Source of the DNA: Entonaema liquescens
Taxonomy: Eukaryota; Ascomycota; Sordariomycetes; Xylariales; Xylariaceae
NCBI GenBank assembly: GCA_902805475.1
Contig: CADCSX010000006.1
Location: forward strand, 682,001-746,000
Direction of reading: 5' to 3'
Length of the DNA stretch: 64,000 nt
Shown here piece by piece: positions 33,944-44,958 of the stretch. Within the stretch, counting starts at the first letter, position 1. Every line of letters begins with the position of its first letter. The translations under genes were made by a program, and so were the position numbers. The notes under the pieces were generated by a model. That model saw only the letters and a program-made list of their open reading frames with translations. It was not told where the DNA came from and made no database searches.

Positions 33944-34753
33944 TCACCACTTACTTACAACGGCCCTAACGCTTTCCAGGGGAACTTCCACCTCCACTAA
34001 CTTGGCCTTTTCACCTGCGGCCGGTAGTCCTGGGTGAGGCTCTCGCCGTAGAGTCCATACACTGGTTACGCCTAGGCTAGCTAGGTACTCGATCGCGCGG
34101 CCGTAGTTGGTGCCTACCTGGGCGATGCCGTGGCTATCATCCGAGAGCGTGAACCGTCCACCTAGTCGCAGCCACTCTTCCGCAATCGGTCGTGCCGGAT
34201 ACGGCTCCGCGAGGCCCTTGCGCAGCGCACTGCTATTGCATTCCAGCCACCCCCCGTACTCCGCCACAACGCGCAGATTGCGACAAAGCCTATCCCAGAC
34301 CCGCGGCCAGGTCGTGCGCGCGTCGCGCCCGGGGTCCGAAGCCAGCAGCCGCACGAGGTCGAAGTGGCCGACGACGCGCGGCCGCAGCGCCGTCAGCATC
34401 GCGTGCTGCTGGTCGTAGTACCGCTCGGCGGCCAGCTCCTCGGACCCGCCGGCGGAGGACACGGCCCGCGCGTAGTACGCGGCGTCGTAGTCGATGGGGA
34501 TCCCGTCGATGTGGTGCAGGCTGCCGACGAAGTAGTCGATGCTGGGGTGGGCGGCGAGCTGCGTCACGATGGACGCGTACGCGGGTCGCGGCCACTCGCC
34601 CTCGAAGCCGATCACGATGTGGATGGCAGAGGCGTATTTGGACTGCAGGCGTTGGGCCTCGAGGAGGTACGCCTCGTGCCGCGGGAAGAGCACTGCGAGG
34701 GAACCTTGGGGGTCGTCGAGCTGGTGGTGGTGTTAGTGATGTATTTATATAAT

Positions 34754-34801
<48 letters not shown>

Positions 34802-34972
34802 ACAACTTACTTCCTCGGGATATAGATCCTCGAGAGCGGTCCGTGGCATGTGTTCTGTGAGCCCAATAGTGGTGTAACCGAGGCCGATGGCGTGCTTGAC
34901 GATGTCTTCGAGCTGATCTTTTGCATGGCCGGGGCAGAACTGGCCCGAGTGGGAATGCATCGTGAAAGCCAT
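33944..34972 (-). CDS. HIS2: Histidinol-phosphate phosphatase (PHP family)
   Basis: Removes phosphate from L-histidinol phosphate, the penultimate step of histidine synthesis; soluble, metal-dependent PHP fold. Exon 1 (34972-34811) starts MAFTMHSHSGQFC, with the metal-binding HSH motif at residues 6-8 and later GLTEHMPR. A 90-nt intron (34810-34721) carries a (CT)20 tract and a CACTAAC branch site. Exon 2 (34720-33944) has VIGFEGEWPRP, DYFVGSLHHIDGIPIDYD (metal histidines), VGHFDLVRLLASDP, ECNSSALRKG and FTLSDDSHGIAQVG (Asp/His). The total of 312 aa is normal. Exon 2 is strikingly GC-rich at 34150-34620 compared with its neighbours. Just before the stop, GTAAGTAAGT follows codon ...RAVV; if used as a donor, the last few residues differ, so the extreme C terminus is open. 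Confidence 0.9.
34759..34798 (+). repeat. (AG)20 microsatellite inside the HIS2 intron
   Basis: About 20 perfect AG units lie between donor and branch site of the only HIS2 intron. On the coding strand this is a CT polypyrimidine tract that makes up nearly half the intron. Length polymorphism between isolates would be expected. Confidence 0.95.
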
Positions 34973-36173
34973 GATCGATTTAGGTAGAGATATACAATCT
35001 CGGTAGTAATTGATGTTACTCGACAAGGTTAGGATTTTTAGTTGTAGTCCGAGAAACGAGGTTGATATTGCTATTTGATTTGGGCAGCACTTATTCATTT
35101 CGAGCCCGCGGTTGGGTGCAGATGATTTGATTTACAAAACAAATCCAATGGCCCAACAGCTCGATGGTTTATTTACCTATTGGAGAATTCAAACGTCAAG
35201 TGCATATCATATAAAACTTTCTATTTCACATTTAAGTGACATTTCAAGTTGGAATAAGACGCTATAAATGCTGAGATATCAAAGATCAATCCCACTAAAT
35301 ACATAACTCGATAATAGGTACAAGTTCACATGCGTGTGTCCAAAATAATGTACTCAATGTACTTTCCTTATCTTATCCCCCGGATTCCGGCGGTAAGGAA
35401 TGAGTTGGTACCTGGTTATAGCCTTACCTTCCTGCGTTTAAGATGCGGTCATGGTTGGCTAAGCTCGATTGCCAATGAAGAAAGAGCTCCTACATCTTTT
35501 TGATACGCATGATAAGTATAGGTACTTATGGTACCTACGTTGCGGTTAAGATGTAGGATGTTGACAGTACATAGGTATTGATACGGTCTGTCTATACAGT
35601 ACTTTGTATTTAGTGCCAGTATAAACGAAAGTTATTAGGGTTTTTTTTAACTCCTTTTGCTCTTTACCCATATTCTAGTAAAACGCAAAGGAGCAGTTTG
35701 TTAATAAAAGAAATACATTAGGTATATTAATATAAGAACGTTAGGTATGTACCAACCGTTGTCTGACCAAAATTATTATAAGGTTCACGAATACAGCAAG
35801 CGTATCGTGTAACTGGATGAGCACCCCCGCTAAAAAAGCTAAAAGGTACCCAAGACGTACCTACCGTATCGACCGGGGCCACCTGTTTATGACATCGCAC
35901 CCATCAGTGGAATTTTTCTGGAACCCGCATCTTTTCAGCCTTGTACCTTTTTTTATGTCTTGGGGGAAGCTTTGAACTTGCTCGAGCAACGGCGATTGCA
36001 AATCATTTATCACCGACCAGAACTTTTACTACTCGATACAACCTCAACCTCAACCCTGGACAAATAATATTTACAATTTGCGACCTAATAACTTTTACCA
36101 TTTCCTTTTTTTCTTTTTGTTAAGGAAATAACACACCCAGATGCCGAAATAAGTTTCCAAGTTCCAATTGACA
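34973..36173. other. Shared promoter region of HIS2 and the RBM26-like gene
   Basis: This is a divergent intergenic region of 1.2 kb without an open frame I would call a gene. TAGGTACTTATGGTACCTA-like palindromic sequence lies near 35518-35537. A CT/T-rich tract (36100-36120) lies just upstream of the + strand start. Confidence 0.5.
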
Positions 36174-38777
36174 ATGTTGTTCCCCGAGAGCGACGCGTCT
36201 CTTCTCAGAGCATGGATCATAAGGCGCCTCGCCAATACGTATGTCCTCCAACCTCCCTCAGACCTTTTTTGTTGAAATACTCTATTATATTGTTGTCGCT
36301 AACATTTATATTCCTCTTCTCCCTATAGATCAGACGCTGATGCAGATGTACTTGCCGATTATGTCCTGGCTCTTTTGCGACACGATGGCGACACGGAGTC
36401 TATTCGCAAGATGTTCGAGGAAGAAATTCCTGATTTCCTTAGAGAGGGTATGGAATATTCACCATTCTATAATTACCTAAGGTAATATCGTATTTTCAAT
36501 ATCTAATGTATTATAGATGCGGCCGCCTTCACGGATGATGTCTTCCAAGCCGTCAAATATCGTTCCTATTTACCAGGAGCTCCTCCTCCGCCCCCCAGTA
36601 ACCGTCAAGTTCTTGCCGCCCCTCCAGTCGCGGCGACAGGTCCTTTACTACCTTCCTATCCACCTGTACCATATAACACAAGCCCTACGACTACGACCTT
36701 CCCTCAGAACGGTTCTCGAAAGCGCACATATAATGATCGCGACGATAACGATGTAGATATTATCTTAACGAACAACGGTTCTTATTCAGGAGCTCAGTCC
36801 TATAAGCAACCTCGCAGAGGAGGTAGCTTCTCGCAGCGTGGAGGAAGATACGACGACCCTTATAAACCTAGGGACCAAAATGGATTTTCGGGTCCATATT
36901 CAGGGCCTAGATCCAACAACCGCTCTGGACTACCGCTGCCGCCGTCTTTCCAACCCTCTGCCCATGATCAAGCGATGCCGTCACCGGTAAACTTGGAAGC
37001 CCTCATGGAAAATATTCAGAGAATGAATCAACTTGACATTCCTATTCCCCAGTTACCTGACCTTCCCAAACCTGTCTATTCAGGGTCTATTCCTCCGCCA
37101 CGTCGGAGAAGACAGAAATGTAGGGACTATGAGACCCGAGGTTATTGCTCGAGAGGGAGCAAATGCAAATTCGAGCATGGTTCTGATTCTTTGATGATGC
37201 CTCCACTCCCACCTTCAACCAGCGATGGTAAGCACATATATATTCTAGTGGCATTGCTTTAGCCCCTTCTCTTTGTCATCATCGCTAACTCGGAGCAGAA
37301 TACGATCCTAACAATGCCGTCTTCTCGATGCCACTCTTAGCAAATCAGCACCAGTCACAAGCATTCCAATCACTAAATTTACCCCCTTTTCCTACCACAA
37401 CCTTTACGAATCGTCGTGAGCATAACAAGCCAAAACGAACCAAAGGTCGACCACCTAACACAGCAAGCGGCCCTGTTCAAGATAAGACTAAAACCACCAT
37501 CGTAGTTCAGAACATTCCTAGTGGATATTATACCGAGGAAAAAGTGCGAGAATATTTCTCTCAGTTTGGTAACATCGCAGATATTTCATTACAGGGTCCC
37601 GATCGCCTTGCGATTGTTAAATTCGATACTTGGGATGCAGCCCACGCCGCCTGGAGCTCGCCAAAGGTGATATTTGATAACCGGTTTGTGAAGGTATTTT
37701 GGTATAAGGATGATTCCGAGTCCGGGCCAGCATCAGTAAATGGGAAGATCGGAAACGGGACGAAGAATGGAGCTTCCAATGGAAATTCATTTACTAAAGA
37801 AAACACGCCCCCTGAAATATTTGATATGGATGAATTCGTGCGCAAGCAGGAAGAGGCACAAAAAGCCCACGAGGAAAAATCCAAGAAGAGAGAAGAACTG
37901 GAGCGCCAACGCCAGGAATTAGAAGAACGTCAGAAAGAGCTCCGTGCACGACAACTCGAAGAGAAACGCAAACTTGAGGCTAAACTTGCTGGAAAAAACA
38001 AGTCCCCAGAAACTGCGGATGGCACTAATAAAAAGCCTACGTCGCAGGCAGAGGCTCTTAAAGCGCAGCTAGCAGCTTTAGAAGAGGAAGCCAACGCTCT
38101 AGGAATTGATCCGGATGCTCCTCAGGATGAGTCCTCGTGGCATTCCAGAGGCCATAGCAGAGGCGGTCGAGGCTATCGTGGTCGTGGACGCTTTGCTACG
38201 AGAGCTACCAGGGGCGGTCACAGCTACCAAGGTAGAGGAGGTATAGAAGCCAGACATGCAGCTTATGCTGCGTACTCTTTGGATAACAGACCCAAGATAA
38301 TCGTGCTGTCTGGCGTAGACTTCACAAATCAAGAGAAGGATGAGGCATTGCGACAATACCTTTTGTGAGTTGCAAAAGCGTTCGCATTTATTTCTAATAT
38401 CTAATCCGTTGCAGAGCATTGGTGAATTCAAAGAAATCCACACAGATCCGACTACAACACATATAACCTTCAAGGATCGCAAAACGGCAGAGCAGTTTAT
38501 GGTGGGTGTTTCTGCTAATAACTCTATCCCTGGACTCGAGGATAAGGTTGAGATTACGTGGGCTACATCCGCGCCCCAGGCTGAAACGAAGACTCCTGCC
38601 GACGGCGATGCACCTATGACTGGTGGCATGGACGACGAGCAAGAGAGTAGAGACAAGACCGGCGCAGAGGGTAGCAGCGTGGCCACTGGATTAGAGGAAG
38701 GAGAAGTTAGTAATGGACATACTCGTGACCAGCATGACATGGACTACGAAGCTGGAGAGGACTGGGACATCTCTTAG
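36174..38777 (+). CDS. RBM26/RBM27-like CCCH and RRM RNA-binding protein
   Basis: Nuclear RNA-binding protein. Human RBM26/27 and fission yeast Rmn1 act with poly(A)-tail exosome-targeting factors; a similar role is inferred. Five exons (36174-36238, 36329-36447, 36517-37227, 37299-38364, 38417-38777) give 773 aa. N-terminal helical (PWI-like) domain, residues ~1-85: LLRAWIIRRLANTSDADADV, then RKMFEEEIPDFLRED. Pro/Arg-rich linker; CCCH finger C263-x8-C272-x5-C278-x3-H282; RRM at ~364-436 (TTIVVQNIPSGYYTEEKVRE, RLAIVKFDTW); Glu/Arg-rich coiled coil at ~478-545; RGG-type segment at ~584-610 (RGGRGYRGRGRFATR); second RRM-like domain at ~632-700 (PKIIVLSGVDF, THITFKDRKTAEQFM). The last intron's acceptor (GCAGAG, exon at 38417) was chosen to keep frame. 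Confidence 0.85.
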
Positions 38778-39421
38778 ACAGAAGGACGTCAACCACGTTT
38801 CTCTCAGTGCATTGTATATTAGGGTTAGAGAAACGCTGTGCACTGTGGAGTTTGTATGTCCTATTAACGATAATCTATACTTCCACAGCAAGCGACTGAT
38901 GGTCAGCTGGAGATAACATGAATAACCACAGGCTATTGCAATGCGGAGCCGGTATTCTTAATTTATAATGCTGTATGACTTTACGATGGGTAAGGTATAT
39001 TAATATCGTGTGCACTACTCGGATCGTGACTATGAATAGGTAGCTAGGACATTAATTTCGGCGACGCTGCACCCGACGTTTACATTATATTACCCTACCT
39101 TTGCTTCACTTCTTAATTACACCTCAAGAGGAAGGTTGAATATTGGATTCTCGTCTTCGAAAACGCTACAGCCCTAGCCTAACTTGAAAGCTAGAGACAA
39201 TATAATTTATTATCCTGTTGTCATTACGAGATAACTAAACTTTCATACGCCTTGTCACTTCGAGCACATGCTCATACAACTACGCGACCAACTAGTCTCA
39301 TTACGTTGGCCCCTATACAGGAATAGGGGAAGATGAATCTTCTCAATACCTTCACCCTTTCTCAAGTCGACGGTAGTTCTTAGATTTTCGCATTGATTAT
39401 TCTATATTCTATATCGTTATA
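38778..39421. other. Convergent intergenic region
   Basis: This is the 3' flank of the RBM26-like gene and of the flavoprotein gene. I see nothing else. Confidence 0.5.
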
Positions 39422-40554
39422 TCAATCCTCCACATCATCCTCAGCCTGCAGGGCATGCGCTAATCCTGCGCCCACGACGCTTCCCATCATGGTACCTACA
39501 GGTACGGCTTTCATCATTGTCGCGCAGTCGCCTGCTGCGTAGACCCCAGGGACGTTGGTGCTGTAGAACGGCGGCTGCGCATCGATATGACCTTGTGGTG
39601 TTAAGTTTAAGCCTAGGTCTGCCACGAACGGACCGTTTATCTCAAAGGCGGGAGTGTGAGCCTGTGTAGTTATATATACGTTAGATGATAGGGCTTTTAC
39701 GTAAAAGCTAGGGGAGGGGAGGGCGGAACCATACCAAGAACCCTTCCTTGTTAACGCTACCATCCTCTAACGTGACAAGCACACCGGCTTCACCCTTTAC
39801 ATCTGGATCTTTGGCTACGCGTGCGAGGCGACGGTTCTCGATCTTGAACTTCTGGGTGCTCTTGAGTTGTGCTCGTATGCGTGTTCCCAACTCTTCGTTC
39901 CCATCGGTATATACGGTGACATGGCCTGCGAGTCGGCCCGCCATCCGCGAAATAAAAGGTGCCACTAGTGGTGCGCCGTTAGTCCCTCCGCCTCCGAGGA
40001 AAGGACCTGTTGCCAGAACACCTGCGGACGGGGATCCCCGCTCCTCGAAGCCATGGCAGAAAAGACAGTGGAAACTGGCTGTCTTGATTAGTCGAAAGAG
40101 AAATAAAATGGGAAAATGGGGGAAGATAGTCTTACATCCCATAACCCCACAAGTCCGCGTATCCCTCCGGCGTTGCGGGCGTAACATCCTTCACGCCCAC
40201 AGCCAGCACAACCTTCCTCCCGAGATACTTGATCCCCTCGTCATCCACGGCCTCGAACCTCGTCGCTCCGCGCGCGTCGTCGTCCAGCTTCCGCACGCTC
40301 GAGACGCCGACGTCGCGGAACTGGATGCCCGCGTACCGCGCGAGGATATCCGCGCGCGCCTTGGCCCGGAAGGCCGCCGGGTCCGCGTGGTCCCACCCGG
40401 GCACGTTGTGCATGTGCAGCGCGCGCGCGTTGCGGAACGCGTCGTTGCTGAAGACGATGGCGCTGTGCAGTTGTCGCGCTAGGGCGCCGGCGCAGGCGAG
40501 GCCCGCGGGGCCGCTGCCGAGGATTAGGACGTCGACTATGGGGGTGGCGGCCAT
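39422..40554 (-). CDS. GliT-like FAD-dependent dithiol oxidase/thioredoxin-reductase fold
   Basis: Soluble FAD/NAD(P) two-domain oxidoreductase of the thioredoxin-reductase superfamily, close to the fungal GliT/HlmI-type dithiol oxidases that close disulfides. Three exons (40554-40136, 40074-39735, 39661-39422) give 332 aa, the family's size. The FAD-binding GSGPAG is at residues 13-18. The redox pair C143-LF-C146 sits in FHCLFCHGFEERG, formed exactly at the first exon junction (intron 40135-40075, acceptor GCCAG). NAD(P)-type and second FAD motifs end in GVYAAGDCATM. Intron 2 is 39734-39662. GliT relatives often sit in gliotoxin-like clusters. No NRPS, P450, methyltransferase or transporter surrounds this copy, so it is likely a stand-alone housekeeping or resistance-type enzyme. 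Exon 1 is very GC-rich. Confidence 0.85.
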
Positions 40555-41185
40555 GGTTGGATATTCTTCGGGTTTGTATTGCTTGGTTATAGGGGTGATC
40601 TTTCTGTGAGCTTGGGAATAGGTATCTGATAGTTATGGGATTAGATGGTTAGGTTGAGCGGCTGAAATACGTTCGAGATTTAGGGATGGGAAATTAATCA
40701 TATTTATATTACCGGTTGAGATAGATGGGTCTGAGAATACATCTTCCGACTTGCTTCGTAGCTCATGCTGCGTGTTGGTTTCATCGTGTTAGTGCCTGTT
40801 CGGAGACATATATCGGTAACTTTTCCAGGGGTTGACTCCATAGGGTTTATACATTTTACACCAATCATAGTACGGTCTAAAAAATAAAAAATAATCATGA
40901 TTGATATATTAGTTACGTACAACCTACGATAAGTTCCTAGGCTCTTTTGAGGCTTCTCTCTCTCTCTGGCTGCCGAGTCTCGATTCCTGCTTTCTTTTGG
41001 TGTCCGGGTGGGTCTCCGAGATGTTTCCGCCGCCAATCCGTAAAGTCTCCGGCCGGTGACCCACCTACCGGCGATCATAAGTATTCCTTCACAACCAACA
41101 TATACTATTAATATTTTAATGATTCCATATAGTACAGTGGCTGAATAAACTAACCATAATATACCTTGAACTTATATCTTGGCCC
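40555..41185. other. Intergenic
   Basis: This is the 5' flank of the flavoprotein gene and 3' flank of the 2H phosphoesterase gene. An open frame at 40704-41078 (minus) is low-complexity, and I do not call it. Confidence 0.45.
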
Positions 41186-41905
41186 TTACGAATCCCCTAC
41201 TCCATCACCTAAAAACGGGAAGTCTATCTCATGCCGCCACCAACCACGACCATACCTCCACAAACTCAACCCTAGCGCCCTTCCCGGACACCCTTGCGGC
41301 TCGAATTCGCGGCGCAGTTCCTCAAGGCACCGCGATACTATCCCTGAGTCATCTACCTTGTTCATCAGCGTGTAGTGACCACGAAACGTCCCACGGTCCT
41401 GTCGACTCAGAACTTCACCCCACTTCCCCTGAAGCTCCTGCACCAAGCTCTGTGCCGGCTCGAGACCCAGAACCGGAACCGCTACTCCCCCACGTCCTAA
41501 CCGGGTCGCTGGGCCCACAGCCCGAATTCCAAAGGGTGCTGTGCGCGCCGCTGCAGACGTGATGTCTTCCCGGAGAGATGGGAGGGTAGAGCTAGGTAAA
41601 GCGCGGAATAGGGATATGTGTGCACCGACGCGGAGAAGCGCGGTCGGGTAGTAGCGCTTGCGCAGGGCGCACATGGTCTGATGGTGTTCATTGTCCGTCT
41701 GTAGAGTCAGGACGTAGTACGTTTCCTCTCCCTCAGGTACGTTGGTTCTTGGCTTATGATTATCTCGCCTTCGGTGATGGATTACTGTGTGTGACTGCGA
41801 AGGGGGAGAGCCCACTATGACTTTAGCGTGACTCATCGGGGATCCTTTTGGTATGGCCTTAAGACCTATTCGTACAGCATGCAAGAGATAGGGGGATATG
41901 ACCAT
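41186..41905 (-). CDS. 2H phosphoesterase (2',5'-RNA ligase/cyclic phosphodiesterase superfamily)
   Basis: The two superfamily motifs are present and correctly spaced: HISLFRALP and HYTLMNKV, 81 residues apart. The first strand reads ETYYVLTLQTDNEHH. This fold hydrolyses or ligates 2',3'-cyclic or 2',5' phosphate bonds in RNA or small nucleotides; the substrate is not predictable. The C-terminal half ends WWRHEIDFPFLGDG, as in fungal members, where the last strand closes the sheet. The reading frame is open upstream of 41905 but without an ATG. The first ATG (41905) gives 239 aa; a later in-frame ATG at 41836 (MSHAKV) is equally possible, since the 60 residues before the fold look unstructured. 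No intron is needed. The region is GC-rich compared with its flanks. Confidence 0.75.
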   Translation of the reverse strand: MVISPYLLHAVRIGLKAIPKGSPMSHAKVIVGSPPSQSHTVIHHRRRDNHKPRTNVPEGEETYYVLTLQTDNEHHQTMCALRKRYYPTALLRVGAHISLFRALPSSTLPSLREDITSAAARTAPFGIRAVGPATRLGRGGVAVPVLGLEPAQSLVQELQGKWGEVLSRQDRGTFRGHYTLMNKVDDSGIVSRCLEELRREFEPQGCPGRALGLSLWRYGRGWWRHEIDFPFLGDGVGDS

Positions 41906-42292
41906 TGACTCGGTTGGTATTTCAGACAAGGAAATCTTGAAAGGACATGAGGATATCGCAACTCTATCTGTGTTTTCTTATTCCATAGCCAGTTGGTGTG
42001 TCAAGAGAGCATGAATCGTCATGACGTCAACGAATATCTTCGTGGGGAATTTCACTAATTGAAGTAAACCTCTATTTTCCATAAAAAGTCCGTCTCTAGA
42101 AGTTGTTCAATCATGTGTGTTGGTTACATTGTGCGTATGTATCAACGTCGGAATATTATAAGGGTTTATTACTACAAGGAACCGCGTGCATAACACACAT
42201 CGGAGAGTTCTGGGGATACATCATTTGAACGTGTAATTAAATAAATGCTATATCTTAATAACCTATCACCAACAAATTCTCCTTTCTATCCT
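41906..42292. other. Intergenic
   Basis: This lies between the 2H gene start and the 3' end of the small secreted protein gene. I see no further feature. Confidence 0.45.
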
Positions 42293-43026
42293 TTACGGGG
42301 GCGTGGGCGTGACGGTGGTGCTCTGGAAAGTTGCGCAGCTATTACCCGTGGTATCGACGATGATCTGAGCGGCGCCATCGTGGCCCTGAGCACAAGCACC
42401 ACTAGGAGCGCGAAGTGCCGTGCCGTCGAACTGCACAAGTTCAATGTTTGAGGCGGCGCAGTCCTCGGCTCGGAAGTGTGTGCCGTTGAAACCAAGGCAG
42501 GCAGTAACGTCGACAAGGTCCGGGCGGAATCCGGCGGTGAAGCTACGCTGCACACGGAGGACGGAGTTCCCGTTCAGTGTCTCCGGTGTAAGTTGGCGGT
42601 CGGCTGCGGTGTTGACGCAAGCGGCATCGACAATCTCACCTATAGTAGTTTGTCAGTACTGAGAATATGAGAGGGAGGAGAAAAGAACATACCATTGTTT
42701 CGGAAGGTGAGGCATTCGTTTCCAGGCACGCCGTTGACCTCCTTCAGAACGAGGGTGTTACCGGCAGCAGCGCCGTTAGTAGCACCGTTGTTGTTATTGT
42801 TGTTGCCAGTGGCGGCGCCCGTGTTGGAGTTGCCACCCTGGTTTGCCTTGTTGCGTCCATTTCCATTTCTGTTACCCTGGCTATTTGCTGGGCGGCCTGC
42901 ATGGTGTCTTGCCAGTAAGGAAGATGCCTCTTCAAGGCCAGTGGATCTCGCAGTACCGACGTGCACGCGATCGATAGCAACAGCAGACGCGGAAGCGGCC
43001 AGCAAAATTACGTTGATGAACTTCAT
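42293..43026 (-). CDS. Small secreted Asn/Gly-rich protein with Cys-containing C-terminal domain
   Basis: Function unknown. Two exons (43026-42693 and 42639-42293; 53-nt intron, donor GTATGT) give 226 aa. The first ~17 residues, MKFINVILLAASASAVA, form a signal peptide. A propeptide-like stretch ends near ARHHAGR. A low-complexity Asn/Gly run (~50-90, including NNNNNN) follows. Then a compact domain has six cysteines (in GNECLTF, AACVN, TACLGF, EDCAA, GACAQG and NSCATF) and strands such as VLRVQRSFTAGFRPDLVDV. Even Cys number and secretion suggest disulfides. I think relatives exist as hypothetical secreted proteins in other filamentous ascomycetes, but cannot name a family. A TATA-like box (CTATTTATA, ~43201-43209 on +) lies ~180 bp upstream. 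Confidence 0.75.
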
Positions 43027-44813
43027 GGTGAAATGGGATAAATGAAACCTGGCGGTGGTGAAAAGGTTATTAGAGATAGCAAAAGATTAATAATATGGCC
43101 CAGCCAAAGAGAAATGAAGAATATTGAGAATATTGAAACAACTGTTCGTCAAGAACTGAATGATGGAGATGCAACTGTAACTCGTAGTGATCGATAGAAA
43201 CTATTTATACGGGATGATCGCCATGACAGTGGAGAGAGATTTATCCATGGCGTTGGGTTTTGGATCGCCGGACACCATGTACGGAGAACACACCGAGGCG
43301 GTTAGCGAAGCTCGTCTCATCTTACCCGTGTAGCTTGCTAGGAGCTTCGTGAGGCCGATTTAGGGTAGACGACGTCTCACGATGCGTGTGAAGCAGGGAG
43401 TAAACTCTTGGCACGTGGGGATTACCAACTTCATCCCTGGTTAGCCCGTAAATAACGAGACGGTTTACCCCTGCGGCGCTATGGCTTGGACCGCCCGAGC
43501 TGGTTGAGATGAGACGAATATGGAGATGTGCAATAATCTAGCCGCGCTCCCTGCGCGGATCGATCTAACCGCATCGATAAAGGAGCAAAAGAGTTCTAGA
43601 AGCTAAGAAAATCACGAAAAGGAACTTGCCCTTAACATTTAACCAAATCGTCGAAAGTCTAGGAAAATTGCTGTCGGAACACTAGTTGTACCCGCTAAGA
43701 GAGTTAGCCTAGCCGTAGACAAGGGATACGAGAATGACTGAGCGCGAGGAGTTGTCCAGCTTATCATAATTAAGATGTGTAAAACTCAAGACATGATATC
43801 TTGAAAGTCACCGTATCCTGGATTTACCTATGTTAGATAATTCCCAATATGTATTTTAGGCAACTAGAGCACATTTAATAGCACGGTATTAGGCAAGTTA
43901 TAGCTTAGTTTAGTGGATTAATAGAACGTGCAATGCATTTCTGGTATTGAATACCGCGTTTTGGCTGTTCAAAAGGGGGTGCCGGTAACTTCGGATGTAA
44001 AATTTAGGGGTAAGAAAGTTCGCTACTGGGGACCTTCGACTACGGAATGGTGTTGTTTTTGCATAACTTAAAGATAGTTGTGAGTTCACGTCTTTAGAGT
44101 ATATGTGTAACACTTATTAGTTGTTTCTCTCTATATGACTTATCGTTGTACTATTATCTGAGCTTTATCACACGTTGAAGGTATCAAGTTACCGTCAATC
44201 ATATAGGAACGATCGCTTAGGTAATTACAACTAATGAACACACCATCACTCTTTACAATCCAAACATACTTACGGCTAGAATAACATATCCTAGTAAATT
44301 GTGATTAATGAGATGGTTCGTACGCATTACCTTTATGTGCGATATATATGTGCGATAATATTCTGCAAACATCATAACCCTTAGAATGCGAATTTCATAC
44401 AACCTTAGGTGATTCACTAGCGGTGGGCAACATGGATGATAACGAAAGAGAAAACTACTAACTAGTAGAACACACTGGTTTAGCTAATATTTGATGTGTA
44501 AAGAATAGTAAGTATTAACCTGTACTCATAGCTCTAGATATTCACAACCCCTATACTTAAGACGTGGGTAATCAAAATAGGAGTGTATCACCTTACGTTT
44601 TGTCGTGAAATCGAAGAACCATGTATGTATATCATACATAAGTACTGCTCTCTTATCCGAACCTATATTGTTACGCAGGCTGAAGAACCCTATGAACACC
44701 ACACATCAGTCCAGACGTCATTCATGGCGAGTATATGGTGCGAAACATGGTGACTGGACTGGTTAAACGATAGTCAGCGCTCTTAATCAGTCGCTCCCGC
44801 TTAGAATTATGGC
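43027..44813. other. Intergenic, no gene seen
   Basis: This is a 1.8-kb stretch of mostly AT-rich DNA upstream of both flanking genes. Only short frames without motifs are present. Confidence 0.5.
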
Positions 44814-44820
44814 TATATAA
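44814..44820 (+). promoter_or_regulatory. TATA box of the small Cys-rich ORF
   Basis: TATATAA is followed by a C/A/T-rich leader without an ATG in good context until 44959, 139 nt downstream. Together with the short, clean leader this supports transcription of the ORF at 44959. Confidence 0.5.
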
Positions 44821-44958
44821 ATATGTGGTTATCCCCTCGACCATATTCAGCTTCTACCTACAACAACACCACCTTCACCTCTAGCATAGCTTCGCAACTA
44901 ACTCGACTTTACCAATATCGCATTACATTCCCGAAGTCAACATCACCTATAGTTCCCG

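Noticed and set aside
34192..34752. 186-aa Arg-rich + strand ORF over HIS2
   Set aside because: Antisense shadow of the GC-rich HIS2 exon; low-complexity Arg/Ala content and no motif.
39748..40482. 244-aa + strand ORF
   Set aside because: Antisense to the flavoprotein exons 1-2 and crosses its intron; its length is explained by high GC.
39422..43026. Possible secondary-metabolite cluster around the GliT-like gene
   Set aside because: Neighbours are an RNA-binding protein, a 2H phosphoesterase and a small secreted protein; no synthase, P450, transporter or regulator.
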